Source of the DNA: Eggerthella sp. YY7918
GTDB taxonomy: Bacteria; Actinomycetota; Coriobacteriia; Coriobacteriales; Eggerthellaceae
Direction of reading: 5' to 3'
DNA: 64,000 bases
Assembly (NCBI RefSeq): GCF_000270285.1
Contig: NC_015738.1
Span: forward strand, 558,001-622,000
Both the position numbers and the translations under genes were made by a program. The notes under the pieces were generated by a model. The model ran no database searches and was not told where the DNA came from. It worked only from the letters and a program-made list of their open reading frames with translations. Positions 45,207 to 53,966 of this stretch are shown here, one piece after another; position 1 is the first letter of the stretch, and every line of letters begins with the position of its first letter.

Positions 45207-45339
45207 TTAAGAATGATTTCTTTTTTGTGCGCCGTTCCGAGCCGTAAAAAAGTGAGATGCGAACGCGGATTGCAGGGGGAGTATCGAGCTAAAGAACTTT
45301 CGTTTTTGCTTGTGAGGGACATGCGCTACACTGCTGCGC

Positions 45340-46653
45340 ATGGTGAAAACAGGACTCATATTTGTGCGGGAGCACGTGGTGTTGTGCGCTTCGGCAGCGG
45401 TCGCACTGCTCACTATGTTTTTTGTGCCGCCCGATGCCGCCTATGCGGAATACATCGATGTGAAGACGCTTGCGTGCCTGTTCGGCATTCTGGCCGTCGT
45501 GGGCGCTCTGCGAACTGTGGGTGCGCTTGAAGTTGCGGCACGCGTGCTGTCGTCTCGCCTTGCCACGCGGCGGCTGGCGGTGCTCTCGCTGGTGGGTACC
45601 ACGCTGGTGCTATCGCTGCTTGCCACCAATGACATGGCACTTGTGGTGATGCTGCCGCTTTCAGCTGCGGCGCTGCTACGGGCAGGGTGGGACGACCTTA
45701 TTCCCTTTACCTTTATCATGCAGAATCTTGCAGCGAACTTGGGTGGCATGATACTGCCATTCGGCAACCCGCAGAACCTGTATCTCTACGAATGCTTTGA
45801 CATTACGCTATCCGACTTTCTGACAACCATGGCGATGCCCTTTGTATTATCGATGGCGCTCATCGTAGTGTGTTGCACAGTGTTTGTGCGAGGGAACAAG
45901 AGTGACGGATCTCATTTTGGGCGGCGGGCCGACGCGCGCCCGCGAGTTTCCGCGCGGGCGCATGGGGGCGAGCATCGACCGCAGTCCGCAGGAAAGATAG
46001 GGGCGGCACGCGTATCGACCAGGGGCGAGGAAGGTGTGTTCGTTGACGAGGCGAACGGAGTCTCGTCTTCGGCTGCGACGGGGGACGAAAGGTCGAGCGT
46101 TGACCCTGTGCGGACGACGGTTTATGTGGCGTTGTTCCTGTTGGTCGTTGGCTCGGTGTTGCGCTTGGTGCCCTGGCCGGCGGCATTGGCGGCGGTCGTC
46201 GGCGTGCTGGCCGTTCTGGATCGTAGGGCCTTACGCTGCGTGGATTGGGGCTTGCTGCTCACCTTCGTCTGCTTCTTCGTGTTCGCGGGGAACATGGCGC
46301 GTATTCCGGCAGTGGAAGAACTGTTGGCGCACGGTATGGAGGCATCGCCTCTGATGGTGAGCGCAGGAGTGAGCCAGGTTATCAGCAATGTGCCTGCCGC
46401 CGTCCTTCTCTCGCAGGTTACTGCCTCGTGGCAGGCGCTGCTCGTGGGCGTGAACGTAGGCGGTGCGGGGACGCTTGTGGCATCGCTTGCGAGCCTCATC
46501 ACGTTTAGCCACTTTCGCACCTTCAAGAAAAGTTTCCCTCGCCGATCTGGTCTTGCCTCGTGCACAACTGCGCGTTTTGTGGCGCTCTTCTCGGCGTTCA
46601 ACTTTGCCTTTCTGGCTATTCTGCTGGTGAGCTTAGAAGCAGTAGGATTCTGA
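45340..46653 (+). CDS. ArsB/NhaD (ion transporter superfamily) permease
   Basis: 437 residues. Two halves of membrane helices (about 10-185 and 258-437) with the family's re-entrant motif LLATNDMALVVMLPLS and the second-half counterpart ISNVPAAVLLS. NLGGMILPFGNPQNLYLY is the other conserved block of the citrate/arsenite transporter superfamily. Between the halves is a soluble, Arg/Ser/Gly-rich loop of about 70 residues that is longer than usual. Substrate (dicarboxylate, citrate or metalloid) cannot be inferred. Confidence 0.85.
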   Translation: MVKTGLIFVREHVVLCASAAVALLTMFFVPPDAAYAEYIDVKTLACLFGILAVVGALRTVGALEVAARVLSSRLATRRLAVLSLVGTTLVLSLLATNDMALVVMLPLSAAALLRAGWDDLIPFTFIMQNLAANLGGMILPFGNPQNLYLYECFDITLSDFLTTMAMPFVLSMALIVVCCTVFVRGNKSDGSHFGRRADARPRVSARAHGGEHRPQSAGKIGAARVSTRGEEGVFVDEANGVSSSAATGDERSSVDPVRTTVYVALFLLVVGSVLRLVPWPAALAAVVGVLAVLDRRALRCVDWGLLLTFVCFFVFAGNMARIPAVEELLAHGMEASPLMVSAGVSQVISNVPAAVLLSQVTASWQALLVGVNVGGAGTLVASLASLITFSHFRTFKKSFPRRSGLASCTTARFVALFSAFNFAFLAILLVSLEAVGF

Positions 46654-46681
46654 GCTATATCCATTCAGATATTCGAGGAAG

Positions 46682-47005
46682 CTACCGCTTATCTTTGATG
46701 TAGAGTCCCACGCGCACTTGCTTCCAAGGAGTCGCTTGCGAGTCTATCTGCAAAACGCGCAGTTCGAATACGTCGTGCCCGAAGTAGCTCATGAGGAAGG
46801 GGAGGCTGCTTTCGCTCGCGGGAATATAGCCGAGCTTCACAGAGTCGAAGAAAAGGGCGACCGCTTCAGGGTCATAAGGGTTGTCGGGTTCGATAGCGAG
46901 GGTAAGAGGCGTGCCAGGTTTAAGCTGATCAAGAATGAGTGCACCATCCCAATGCTGAAATCCTGCGATATGGTAAGTTGCGATATGTTTTGACGGCTCA
47001 TACAT
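46682..47005 (-). CDS. HIRAN-domain protein
   Basis: 107 residues from ATG 47003-47005, behind AAGGAG. Almost the whole chain is a HIRAN domain: IAGFQHWDGALILDQLKPGT, then EPDNPYDPEAVALFFDSVKL and GYIPASESSL. In larger proteins this fold binds damaged or stalled-fork DNA ends; in bacteria it is often stand-alone and near mobile or defence genes. Convergent with the permease gene. Confidence 0.82.
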   Translation of the reverse strand: MYEPSKHIATYHIAGFQHWDGALILDQLKPGTPLTLAIEPDNPYDPEAVALFFDSVKLGYIPASESSLPFLMSYFGHDVFELRVLQIDSQATPWKQVRVGLYIKDKR

Positions 47006-47156
47006 TGCGTTCTCCTTCACGGGTGACTTCCGATGAAAGAGATACTACTCCGATCTTTCCTCATGATTGTCCCGCCCAAGGGACAGGCGTAAAGATTTTT
47101 CTGCACTAAAATGATTTCCATTGAAAGAACGATCAGCGTTTCTTGGGAACATAACT

Positions 47157-47633
47157 ATGGTGGTTTTTGGCAACAAAACTAAAGATGGAAAGACCGTTGC
47201 GAATTTCTCAACAGTGTCTGTGCCGGGTATTGATGCTGGATGGGCGGTAGAAGCTGTTCTAGGGGATCGCGAGCTTGTGATCAGGCCGCGCGTCACAAAG
47301 GTGCCGGAAGTTATCCTTGCATATGAACGCATCTTTCGTTGTACGCTTGAAACTAAAGAGCAGATTATCAAAAAGCGTAAGTCTTTCTATGGTCGTGCAA
47401 TTATTGGTGGTTTAATCTTCGGTCCGGTAGGTGCGGTGGTTGGTGGTCTTGATGGTTCTACCATGAAGCGAAAGAAATCAATGCGCACATATTTCAGCAT
47501 TGAGTATGGAGCATTTGATAATTCCAAGGTGTTTGTTCTTGAGGTCGTTGGTGCCACAATGGGACTTTCGAAGTGGCTCAAGGTGTTCAAATCATATGCA
47601 CCCTGGGTTGTCCTAGAGCCAAAAAGCAAGTAG
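47157..47633 (+). CDS. Hypothetical protein with central hydrophobic glycine-rich segment
   Basis: 158 residues from ATG 47157 (an upstream TTG at 47121 is possible). The N-terminal part is beta-rich (VANFSTVSVPGIDAGWAVE); a hydrophobic stretch AIIGGLIFGPVGAVVGGLDG is flanked by Lys/Arg. This pattern (small PH-like part plus Gly-zipper-like segment) is seen in many unnamed proteins; I recognise no family. Composition is less GC-rich than the flanks. Confidence 0.65.
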   Translation: MVVFGNKTKDGKTVANFSTVSVPGIDAGWAVEAVLGDRELVIRPRVTKVPEVILAYERIFRCTLETKEQIIKKRKSFYGRAIIGGLIFGPVGAVVGGLDGSTMKRKKSMRTYFSIEYGAFDNSKVFVLEVVGATMGLSKWLKVFKSYAPWVVLEPKSK

Positions 47634-47783
47634 AGCTTTAGTTGTCGGCGGTCACTTGCGCCCTTATTTTCTGCAAATTTGCAGTTTTGGTCGATAGCAC
47701 TAAAGGGCCATGCAACATTCTGATTACGGCGTTGATGAAGGGTGCTCTGGGAGCTCCATGGCTGTAGAACACCTGTTTGCCCG

Positions 47784-47792
47784 TGATATAAT
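47784..47792 (+). promoter_or_regulatory. Extended -10 promoter before the Fic gene
   Basis: TGA-TATAAT, a perfect -10 hexamer with an upstream TG. The start codon follows after 22 nt, so the leader is short. Confidence 0.55.
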
Positions 47793-47814
47793 AGGAAACG
47801 TAAAGTGACAAGAC

Positions 47815-48738
47815 ATGAGAAAGTCCAACTCCATGGATGATGAATATAGACGCGTAGAAGAAACTGAATCCTATGAAACAAAGGCCGCATATTGGGCAGC
47901 AGCTAAGGGTCTTCAGGCTGTCGATGGCCTTACGACGACGAAGTATTTAGATCAGGTTGCGGAAAACCATATTGTCGGTCGTTATACTTCGACGGAAGCG
48001 GCCCAATTAGTCAAAAACTATTACGAAAAACGCGCCGCACATGGAGAGTCCTTAGAAGGCCGCGAAGCAGACTTAGTTTCGGCGCGTATTGTGGAGCTTC
48101 TTGAGTCACGGGCATTTTCTTATCGTCCAACTATGTTGAGTTTTATTCATGGGCGACTCTTTAAAGGCCTTATCGACCATCCGTATGATGCAAAATGGCG
48201 AGATTATAACTTTACAAAAAGCGAACCCATTTTGGCTGGTGAGACTGTCGTATATGCCGATTTTGGCATAATATCCGATAATTTAACCTATGATTTTCAG
48301 GAATTTGATCATTCTGGTTTTACGTTGTCTGCTGAGGATAAATCCCAACGTTTTGAGAGCTTTATTACATTTATTAGCAACATATGGCAAACGCACCCAT
48401 TTGTGGAGGGGAATACGCGAACGGTTGCCGTATTTGCGGAGCTTTTTCTTCGTGCGAAAGGGGCTCGTATTGATAACGATGTGTTTGCTCAACACTCTCT
48501 GTACTTTCGCAACGCCCTAGTTCGAGCAAATTATTCGTCGCTAGCCCTTGGCATTCCCGAAGACAAAACCTATCTAAAATTGTTCTTTGAGAATGTCTTG
48601 TTTGGCGCTCATCACGAGTTGAAGAATAGAACCTTGTATTGCGATGCTTTATTCGTCGCTAAAGGATTAGAGGTTCCTTCAGATGCTTTTCAGGCTCGTG
48701 AGAAAAAGACTTCCATTCCTGAAGAAACCAGCCTATAA
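47815..48738 (+). CDS. Fic-family protein (AMP-transferase fold)
   Basis: 307 residues. The Fic active-site loop HPFVEGNTRTVAVF (HPFxxGNxR, near residue 195) is complete, including the catalytic His. The helical surroundings (FESFITFISNIWQTHPF) fit. The N-terminal region includes ENHIVGRYTSTEAAQLVKNY, which resembles the helix-turn-helix of VbhA-type Fic antitoxins, so an inhibitory module may be fused; I cannot find a clean [S/T]xxxE[G/N] motif. ATG 47815 or 47833. Low-GC composition compared with neighbours suggests acquisition. Target protein unknown. Confidence 0.88.
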   Translation: MRKSNSMDDEYRRVEETESYETKAAYWAAAKGLQAVDGLTTTKYLDQVAENHIVGRYTSTEAAQLVKNYYEKRAAHGESLEGREADLVSARIVELLESRAFSYRPTMLSFIHGRLFKGLIDHPYDAKWRDYNFTKSEPILAGETVVYADFGIISDNLTYDFQEFDHSGFTLSAEDKSQRFESFITFISNIWQTHPFVEGNTRTVAVFAELFLRAKGARIDNDVFAQHSLYFRNALVRANYSSLALGIPEDKTYLKLFFENVLFGAHHELKNRTLYCDALFVAKGLEVPSDAFQAREKKTSIPEETSL

Positions 48739-48932
48739 GGTTTGAGACAGAATACTAGGCACAGGGTTCTTCATGATTAAAACACTTACGAGGGCGGCGA
48801 GTTTTCGCTAGACTTTACTACGCTGCGCTCTTACAGGGCGTCGGCGTGTCTCGTTACCCCGAAAGGCGCCTGTCTGCGCTGGTAGGTTCGATGGGGCCCA
48901 CAAGACAATCAAAGATGAAAGGACGAACCTGA

Positions 48933-50828
48933 ATGCAGGGGAAATCTCTCGTGCTGCTACTCGGCGTATTGTACGGCAGCGCATTTATTGCGGGGTTCAA
49001 TGAAAACCTCGTCAACATGGCGCTCATGTCTATCATGGCGGACTATGGCGTGGACTCGGTGACGGCGCAGTGGCTGGTTACCGGTTATATGATCGTAGCG
49101 ACCGTGGTGGTAACGTGTATGGCGTTTCTCTATCGACGCTTCCGTTTGCGCACGCTGTTCTTTTGTGCGGCGGGACTGAGCATTGTCGGTTCGGTGATGG
49201 GCCTCGTGTCCGTGAGCTTCGAGATGCTGTTTGTGGCGCGCCTTGTGCAGGCGGTGGGCACGGGCATTTTCATCCCGCTCATGATGAACACCATTTTGGT
49301 GGTTACGCCGAAAAACAAATTGGGTGCGTACATGTCTATCGGCAGCTGCATGATTACATTCGGGCCGGCGTTTGCCCCGGTGGTGTGCGGTGCACTGGTG
49401 ACGGGCTTCGGATGGCACAGCATCTTTGTCGTGCCGATTGCGGCCATGGCGGTGCTTGCGGTGATGGGCTTCTTCTTCGTGAAGAATCTTGAGACGAGCG
49501 AGGCGCATCTGGATGTGCTGTCGGTGGTGCTGTCGGCGCTCGTGCTGATTGCGTTGTCGTACGGCTTGGCACAGCTGACCATCGAGCCGCTGGTGGCGGG
49601 CGTGTCGCTGGTAGTGTGCCTAGTGCTGGCGGCAGTGTTTGTAGTGCGCCAGCTGCGCTGCGCGCATCCGCTTATCGACCTCACGCCCGTGAAGAGCCGC
49701 TCGTTCTGGCCGGCGCTTCTGCTGGCGACGGTGGCCATGATGAGTACGTTTTCCATGAGTGTTCTGCTGCCGCTGTACTTCGAGGGCGGCGCAGGCATGA
49801 CGGCGCTCGTGGCGGGTCTGGTCATCCTCGTGCCCGTGCTGGCGAACGCGGGGACATCGCTCTGGGGCGGGCGCATTATGGATAAGCGCGGGGAGTGGCC
49901 GCTGTTGCCGCTGGGCTTTGGGGCTATCGCGGTAGGATTCGCCGCGTTGGCGCTGGTTAGTCCCACGCTCTCAATGCCAGCGGTGTTCGCAGGCGCTCTC
50001 GTGGTGTACGTGGGTGTCGGTTTCATCTTCTCACCCTCGCAGACGGCAGGCCTGCGCACGCTGCCGCCGCAGCAAAACCCCTTCGGCGTGGCGCTCATGA
50101 CTACGTTTGTGCAGATTGCCGCATGCATTGGACCATCGCTCTACATCGGCATCATGTCTACGGCGCAGATGGATTCGATGGCGCAGGGGGCTGCCGTCAC
50201 GCAGGCTACGGCGAATGGCTTCGCGCTCGCTATGGTGGTGGCTGCAGTGATCGCCGCGCTTGGGTGCGCGCTCGCATTCGCGTACGCCCGCGCCGCTCGT
50301 ACACGTGCTGCCGCGCAGGCGGCTGAACGCGCGGCTGACCCGCAGTCGGTGCTTGCGTCCCTTATGGAAACGAACCCCTACACGCTGCCGACCTCGGCCA
50401 CGGTGGGCCAGGTCATGCGATCGTTCGTCGACCTCAAAGTGGGTGGGTTGCCGCTGGTGGATGAAGCGGGTCACCCTGCAGGTTTCGTGTCTGACGGCGA
50501 TGTGATGCGTTATCTGGCCGACAAACACCCGGTCATCACCGGCGCCTATTCCTTAATGGAGGCCGCACGCAGCCAAACGTTCGACGAACGTTTGCGCGAA
50601 CTTATGGCGCTGCCGGTGAACGTTATCGCGACAGAGAAGCTCGTCTCGCTTGATGCCGGTGCCACGCTCGAAGACGCCTGCGCACTTTTAGCCACGCATC
50701 GACTCAAGAAAGTGCCGGTGGTGCGCGAAGGCGTCATCGTAGGTACCGTCAACCGCTCCGACGTTCTACGCTACGCTATGGACACCTGCTTGCAAACCGT
50801 TCCGGACGTATCTGAAGCTACGATTTAA
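48933..50828 (+). CDS. MFS (DHA2-type) transporter fused to a C-terminal pair of CBS domains
   Basis: 631 residues. Residues 1-460 hold 14 or so membrane helices of the drug:H+ antiporter-2 type (FNENLVNMALMSIMADYGVD, AQWLVTGYMIV, FVARLVQAVGTGIFIPLMMN). Residues about 480-625 form two CBS domains (VGQVMRSFVDLKVGGLPLVD, then GFVSDGDVMRYLAD; VSLDAGATLEDACALLATHR and VGTVNRSDVLRYAM). CBS pairs bind adenine nucleotides and gate transporters such as chloride channels, but their fusion to an MFS exporter is uncommon. The reading frame is continuous. The C-terminus overlaps the end of the convergent deformylase-like gene by 4 nt. Confidence 0.9.
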   Translation: MQGKSLVLLLGVLYGSAFIAGFNENLVNMALMSIMADYGVDSVTAQWLVTGYMIVATVVVTCMAFLYRRFRLRTLFFCAAGLSIVGSVMGLVSVSFEMLFVARLVQAVGTGIFIPLMMNTILVVTPKNKLGAYMSIGSCMITFGPAFAPVVCGALVTGFGWHSIFVVPIAAMAVLAVMGFFFVKNLETSEAHLDVLSVVLSALVLIALSYGLAQLTIEPLVAGVSLVVCLVLAAVFVVRQLRCAHPLIDLTPVKSRSFWPALLLATVAMMSTFSMSVLLPLYFEGGAGMTALVAGLVILVPVLANAGTSLWGGRIMDKRGEWPLLPLGFGAIAVGFAALALVSPTLSMPAVFAGALVVYVGVGFIFSPSQTAGLRTLPPQQNPFGVALMTTFVQIAACIGPSLYIGIMSTAQMDSMAQGAAVTQATANGFALAMVVAAVIAALGCALAFAYARAARTRAAAQAAERAADPQSVLASLMETNPYTLPTSATVGQVMRSFVDLKVGGLPLVDEAGHPAGFVSDGDVMRYLADKHPVITGAYSLMEAARSQTFDERLRELMALPVNVIATEKLVSLDAGATLEDACALLATHRLKKVPVVREGVIVGTVNRSDVLRYAMDTCLQTVPDVSEATI

Positions 50829-51244
50829 ACCAGTTTGCCTTTGCAGTGGTCGATCATGTGCTGAATGAGCTGCGCCGTCCAGCCCTCAAATTCCCGTTTC
50901 CGGGAAACCAGCTTGTCGTCGTTGAGCTCTTCAAAAAGCACAGTGATCTTCTCAAAGCGCGTCACTTTAGAATCACCTTCGCGGGAGAGGCACGATTCAA
51001 CCGTTTTGGTGGGATACAAGGCTCGCTGCAGTACGGGGTTATACATGACATGGGGCTGCTCGCTGTCGTCTAAGTATACAAAGGCACAGATGGTAGCCCC
51101 AATCTGGTTGGCGGCCAAGCAAGCTGCATTGTCGAGGGACAAAAGCGTATCGACCAAATCTTCGGCAACGCTTGCATCCTCGGCGGTGGCAGGCCTGCAA
51201 GGTTGCGAGAGCACGGCCTCGTCCTTCACGATCTCTTTGATCAT
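50825..51244 (-). CDS. Peptide-deformylase-like protein with altered active site
   Basis: 139 residues from ATG 51242-51244, which has AAGGAG upstream. It follows the deformylase pattern: motif 1 CLAANQIG (GxGxAAxQ variant), motif 2 ESCLSREG (EGCLS variant, Cys kept) and motif 3 QHMIDHCKGKLV (HExDH variant). In motif 3 the catalytic Glu is Met; both metal-ligand His residues remain. Deformylase activity is doubtful. It is shorter than the usual 150-180 residues. Confidence 0.8.
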   Translation of the reverse strand: MIKEIVKDEAVLSQPCRPATAEDASVAEDLVDTLLSLDNAACLAANQIGATICAFVYLDDSEQPHVMYNPVLQRALYPTKTVESCLSREGDSKVTRFEKITVLFEELNDDKLVSRKREFEGWTAQLIQHMIDHCKGKLV

Positions 51245-51461
51245 GGATACTCCTTGTAATTCACGGTTGAGAATTCTTCCGCTTTTAGTATACACGCTTC
51301 AAGAAAGAAGCCTCGGCATCGTATGGCGATAATGTTCGTCAACAAAGCCCTGACGTGTTGTTTCCCCGTGAAATCAGGACCGCGGGAACCGCCCAGACCA
51401 AGCTTGCGGTGCTCTTTTGTTATAGTGTCATCCGGTTGTTGTATTGACGAGAAAGAACACT

Positions 51462-52742
51462 ATGTCGCTAATCGTATGCAAATTTGGGGGCACGTCGGTT
51501 GCTTCGCCTGAGCGCATCCAGATGGTTGCGAAGAAGCTCATCGCGAAAAAGCAGCAGGGTCATGACGTGGTGGCCGTTGTGTCTGCCATGGGCAAAACGA
51601 CCGATGAGCTGGTGGGTCTTGCGGCAGCACTCAATACGAATCCCCCCGCACGCGAGATGGACCGGTTGCTGTCCACTGGCGAGCAGGTGTCGATGACGCT
51701 TCTGGCTATGGCTATCGAGGCGCGCGGCTACAAGGCTATGAGCTTTACAGGGCGTCAGGCCGGTATCGAAACGGACGGCACGCATGCGAAGGCCAAGATT
51801 GTCAAGGTGCACAACGAACGCATCATGGAGGCTCTTGACAAGGGTATGATTGCCGTGGTCGCCGGCTTTCAAGGCATCGACGCAAACGGCGACATCACGA
51901 CACTTGGCCGTGGCGGCTCCGACACTACGGCTGTTGCTGTGGCCTGGGGAATTGGTGCCGACGTGTGCGAGATATATTCCGACGTGGACGGCGTGTACAC
52001 AGCCGATCCTCGCGTGTGCCCGCGAGCCAAGAAACTCGATGTCATCAGCTACGACGACATGCTAGAGCTTTCCAGTTCGGGTGCGGGTGTCCTGCAGATG
52101 CGCGCCGTGGAGTTCGCGCGCAAATATAACGTGGTCATCCATTCCCGTTCGGCGTTTTCTGAGGCCGAAGGCACCTATATCAAGGAGGAAACTGACATGA
52201 TGGAGGAAGCCGTCATCACCGGCATCGCTCACGATACATCCGAGGTGAAGTTCACTATTCGTGGCGTGCCCGACATGACCGGTGTGGCCGCGAAAGTGTT
52301 TTCTGCATTGGCGGGCAATGCGGTGAGCGTCGATATGATTATTCAGAATATCTCTGAAGACGGCATCACCGACATCAGCTTCACCTGCCCGGGTGCCGAT
52401 ATGGGCCGTGCGAAGGAAACGGTCGAGCGCGTTTTGCCCGACATCAGCGCACGTGACTATGACATAGATGAGGATATCGCGAAGGTCAGCCTCGTCGGTA
52501 CGGGCATGAAGTCGTCGCCTGGTGTGGCGGCGCGCGCGTTCCAAACGCTGGGGGAGAACCAGATCAACATTTTGGCCATCTCGACATCGCCTATTCGCCT
52601 GTCCGTAGTGGTGGACGGCGCGCAAGCTGCCGAGGCCGTGCGCTGCTTGCATCACGCCTTCGATCTGGATAGCGATAGCGTGTTTGAAGAAACGCAGCTG
52701 AGCGCCGAAGAAATCGCCGCAAAGATGAACAAAGGTCGCTAA
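51462..52742 (+). CDS. lysC: Aspartate kinase
   Basis: 426 residues from ATG 51462. Kinase domain motifs: VCKFGGTSVA, SAMGKTTDEL, TTLGRGGSDTTAVAVAW and the substrate block EIYSDVDGVYTADPR. The C-terminal regulatory part has two ACT domains (VKFTIRGVPDMTGVAAKVFS and VSLVGTGMKSSPGVAARAFQ). It phosphorylates aspartate at the start of the lysine/DAP, threonine and methionine pathways and is expected to be feedback regulated through the ACT domains. asd follows after about 60 nt. An internal start may give a separate regulatory chain (see 52182-52199). Confidence 0.96.
   Translation: MSLIVCKFGGTSVASPERIQMVAKKLIAKKQQGHDVVAVVSAMGKTTDELVGLAAALNTNPPAREMDRLLSTGEQVSMTLLAMAIEARGYKAMSFTGRQAGIETDGTHAKAKIVKVHNERIMEALDKGMIAVVAGFQGIDANGDITTLGRGGSDTTAVAVAWGIGADVCEIYSDVDGVYTADPRVCPRAKKLDVISYDDMLELSSSGAGVLQMRAVEFARKYNVVIHSRSAFSEAEGTYIKEETDMMEEAVITGIAHDTSEVKFTIRGVPDMTGVAAKVFSALAGNAVSVDMIIQNISEDGITDISFTCPGADMGRAKETVERVLPDISARDYDIDEDIAKVSLVGTGMKSSPGVAARAFQTLGENQINILAISTSPIRLSVVVDGAQAAEAVRCLHHAFDLDSDSVFEETQLSAEEIAAKMNKGR
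52182..52199 (+). promoter_or_regulatory. Internal ribosome site and start for a lysC beta chain
   Basis: AAGGAGG (52182-52188) lies 8 nt before an in-frame ATG-ATG at 52197, at the border between kinase and ACT domains. Initiation there gives a 181-residue chain of both ACT domains, the same arrangement as the alpha2-beta2 aspartate kinases of Bacillus and Corynebacterium. Confidence 0.75.
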
Positions 52743-52801
52743 GATTCCGCCGCTATGACGTCGCTGACTTACTACACCAACCTACACGAGGAAAGAGGAT
52801 C

Positions 52802-53851
52802 ATGATGTGGACGAAGAACATTCCGGCGAATCCGGTGGTGGCTATTGCGGGGGCGACCGGCGCGGTGGGCGCGGAGTTTCTGCAGGTGCTGCATGATGTC
52901 GACTTTCCGGCATCCGAGGTTCGGGCGCTTGCATCGGCGCGCTCAGCGGGCAAAAAGCTGCCGTTTGCAGGTTGCGGGCAGGTGCCGGCGGGCGAGCTTA
53001 CCGTCCAAGAAATGACGCCTGAGTCATTTGAGGGCGTGGACATCGCGCTCTTTAGCTGCGGAGCGGGTGTGTCGAAGGAGATGCGCCAGGCAGTTGTGGA
53101 TGCGGGTGCCGTCATGATCGACAATTCGAGTGCGTTTCGCATGGACGAGGACGTGCCGCTGGTGGTGCCCGAGGTGAATCCCGGCGATGTGGCATGGCAC
53201 AACGGCGTCATTGCGAATCCGAACTGCTCAACCATTCAGATGGTTGTGGCGCTGAAGCCGCTTTACGACCTGTCGCCCATCAAGCGCGTAGTGGTGTCCA
53301 CCTATCAGGCGGCCAGCGGTGGCGGCGCACCAGCTATGGCCGAGCTCTATGATCAAACGAAGGAATTCCTGAACGGAACGCCCGAAGACGAACTGACGGT
53401 GAGCGCTTTCCAACACCGCATTGCGTTCAATTGCATCCCTCATATCGATGTGTTTCTCGACGACGATTCCACGAAGGAAGAGTGGAAGATGGTCGTCGAA
53501 ACGAAGAAGATCATGGGCGACGAAGGCATCAAGGTAGCTGCTACGTGCGTGCGTGTGCCGGTGCTGCGCTGCCACGCGGAAACCGTCTATGTTGAGTTCC
53601 GAGACGAGGTGAGTGTGGAGGCGGCACGTGCGGCGTTTGAGGCTTTCCCTGGCATTACGGTGATGGACGACTGCGCGAACAATGTATATCCCATGCCGGG
53701 TTTGCTTGCGGGCACAAACGAAACCTATGTGGGTCGTCTGCGCAAGGACGATACCGTGGATCATGGCCTGGCCATGTGGGTAGTCGCCGATCAAATTCGC
53801 AAAGGCGCCGCCCTCAATGCGGTTCAAATTGCCCAGCTCTTGCTGCCATAA
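52802..53851 (+). CDS. asd: Aspartate-semialdehyde dehydrogenase
   Basis: 349 residues. NADP site VVAIAGATGAVGAEFL, SCGAGVSKEM, the catalytic cysteine block GVIANPNCSTIQMVVAL, STYQAASGGGAPAMAEL and CHAETVYVEF. It reduces aspartyl phosphate to the semialdehyde, the branch point for DAP/lysine and homoserine. Directly downstream of lysC with AGGAAAGAGG before its ATG. Confidence 0.96.
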   Translation: MMWTKNIPANPVVAIAGATGAVGAEFLQVLHDVDFPASEVRALASARSAGKKLPFAGCGQVPAGELTVQEMTPESFEGVDIALFSCGAGVSKEMRQAVVDAGAVMIDNSSAFRMDEDVPLVVPEVNPGDVAWHNGVIANPNCSTIQMVVALKPLYDLSPIKRVVVSTYQAASGGGAPAMAELYDQTKEFLNGTPEDELTVSAFQHRIAFNCIPHIDVFLDDDSTKEEWKMVVETKKIMGDEGIKVAATCVRVPVLRCHAETVYVEFRDEVSVEAARAAFEAFPGITVMDDCANNVYPMPGLLAGTNETYVGRLRKDDTVDHGLAMWVVADQIRKGAALNAVQIAQLLLP

Positions 53852-53877
53852 AGCGTACAAGCAGTTCGCATGTTTCT

Positions 53878-53903
53878 CGACGGCCGCCTCCGGGCGGTCG
53901 TCG
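53878..53903 (+). terminator. Hairpin after asd
   Basis: CGACGGCCGCC / GGGCGGTCGTCG forms a strong stem with a TCC loop; the downstream TGTCTT is only weakly T-rich. Confidence 0.5.
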
Positions 53904-53966
53904 TGTCTTGAAGTCTCGGTAGGCGTTCGTACTGCGTAAGCTAACAGCTCGCGGTATACTGCCCTT

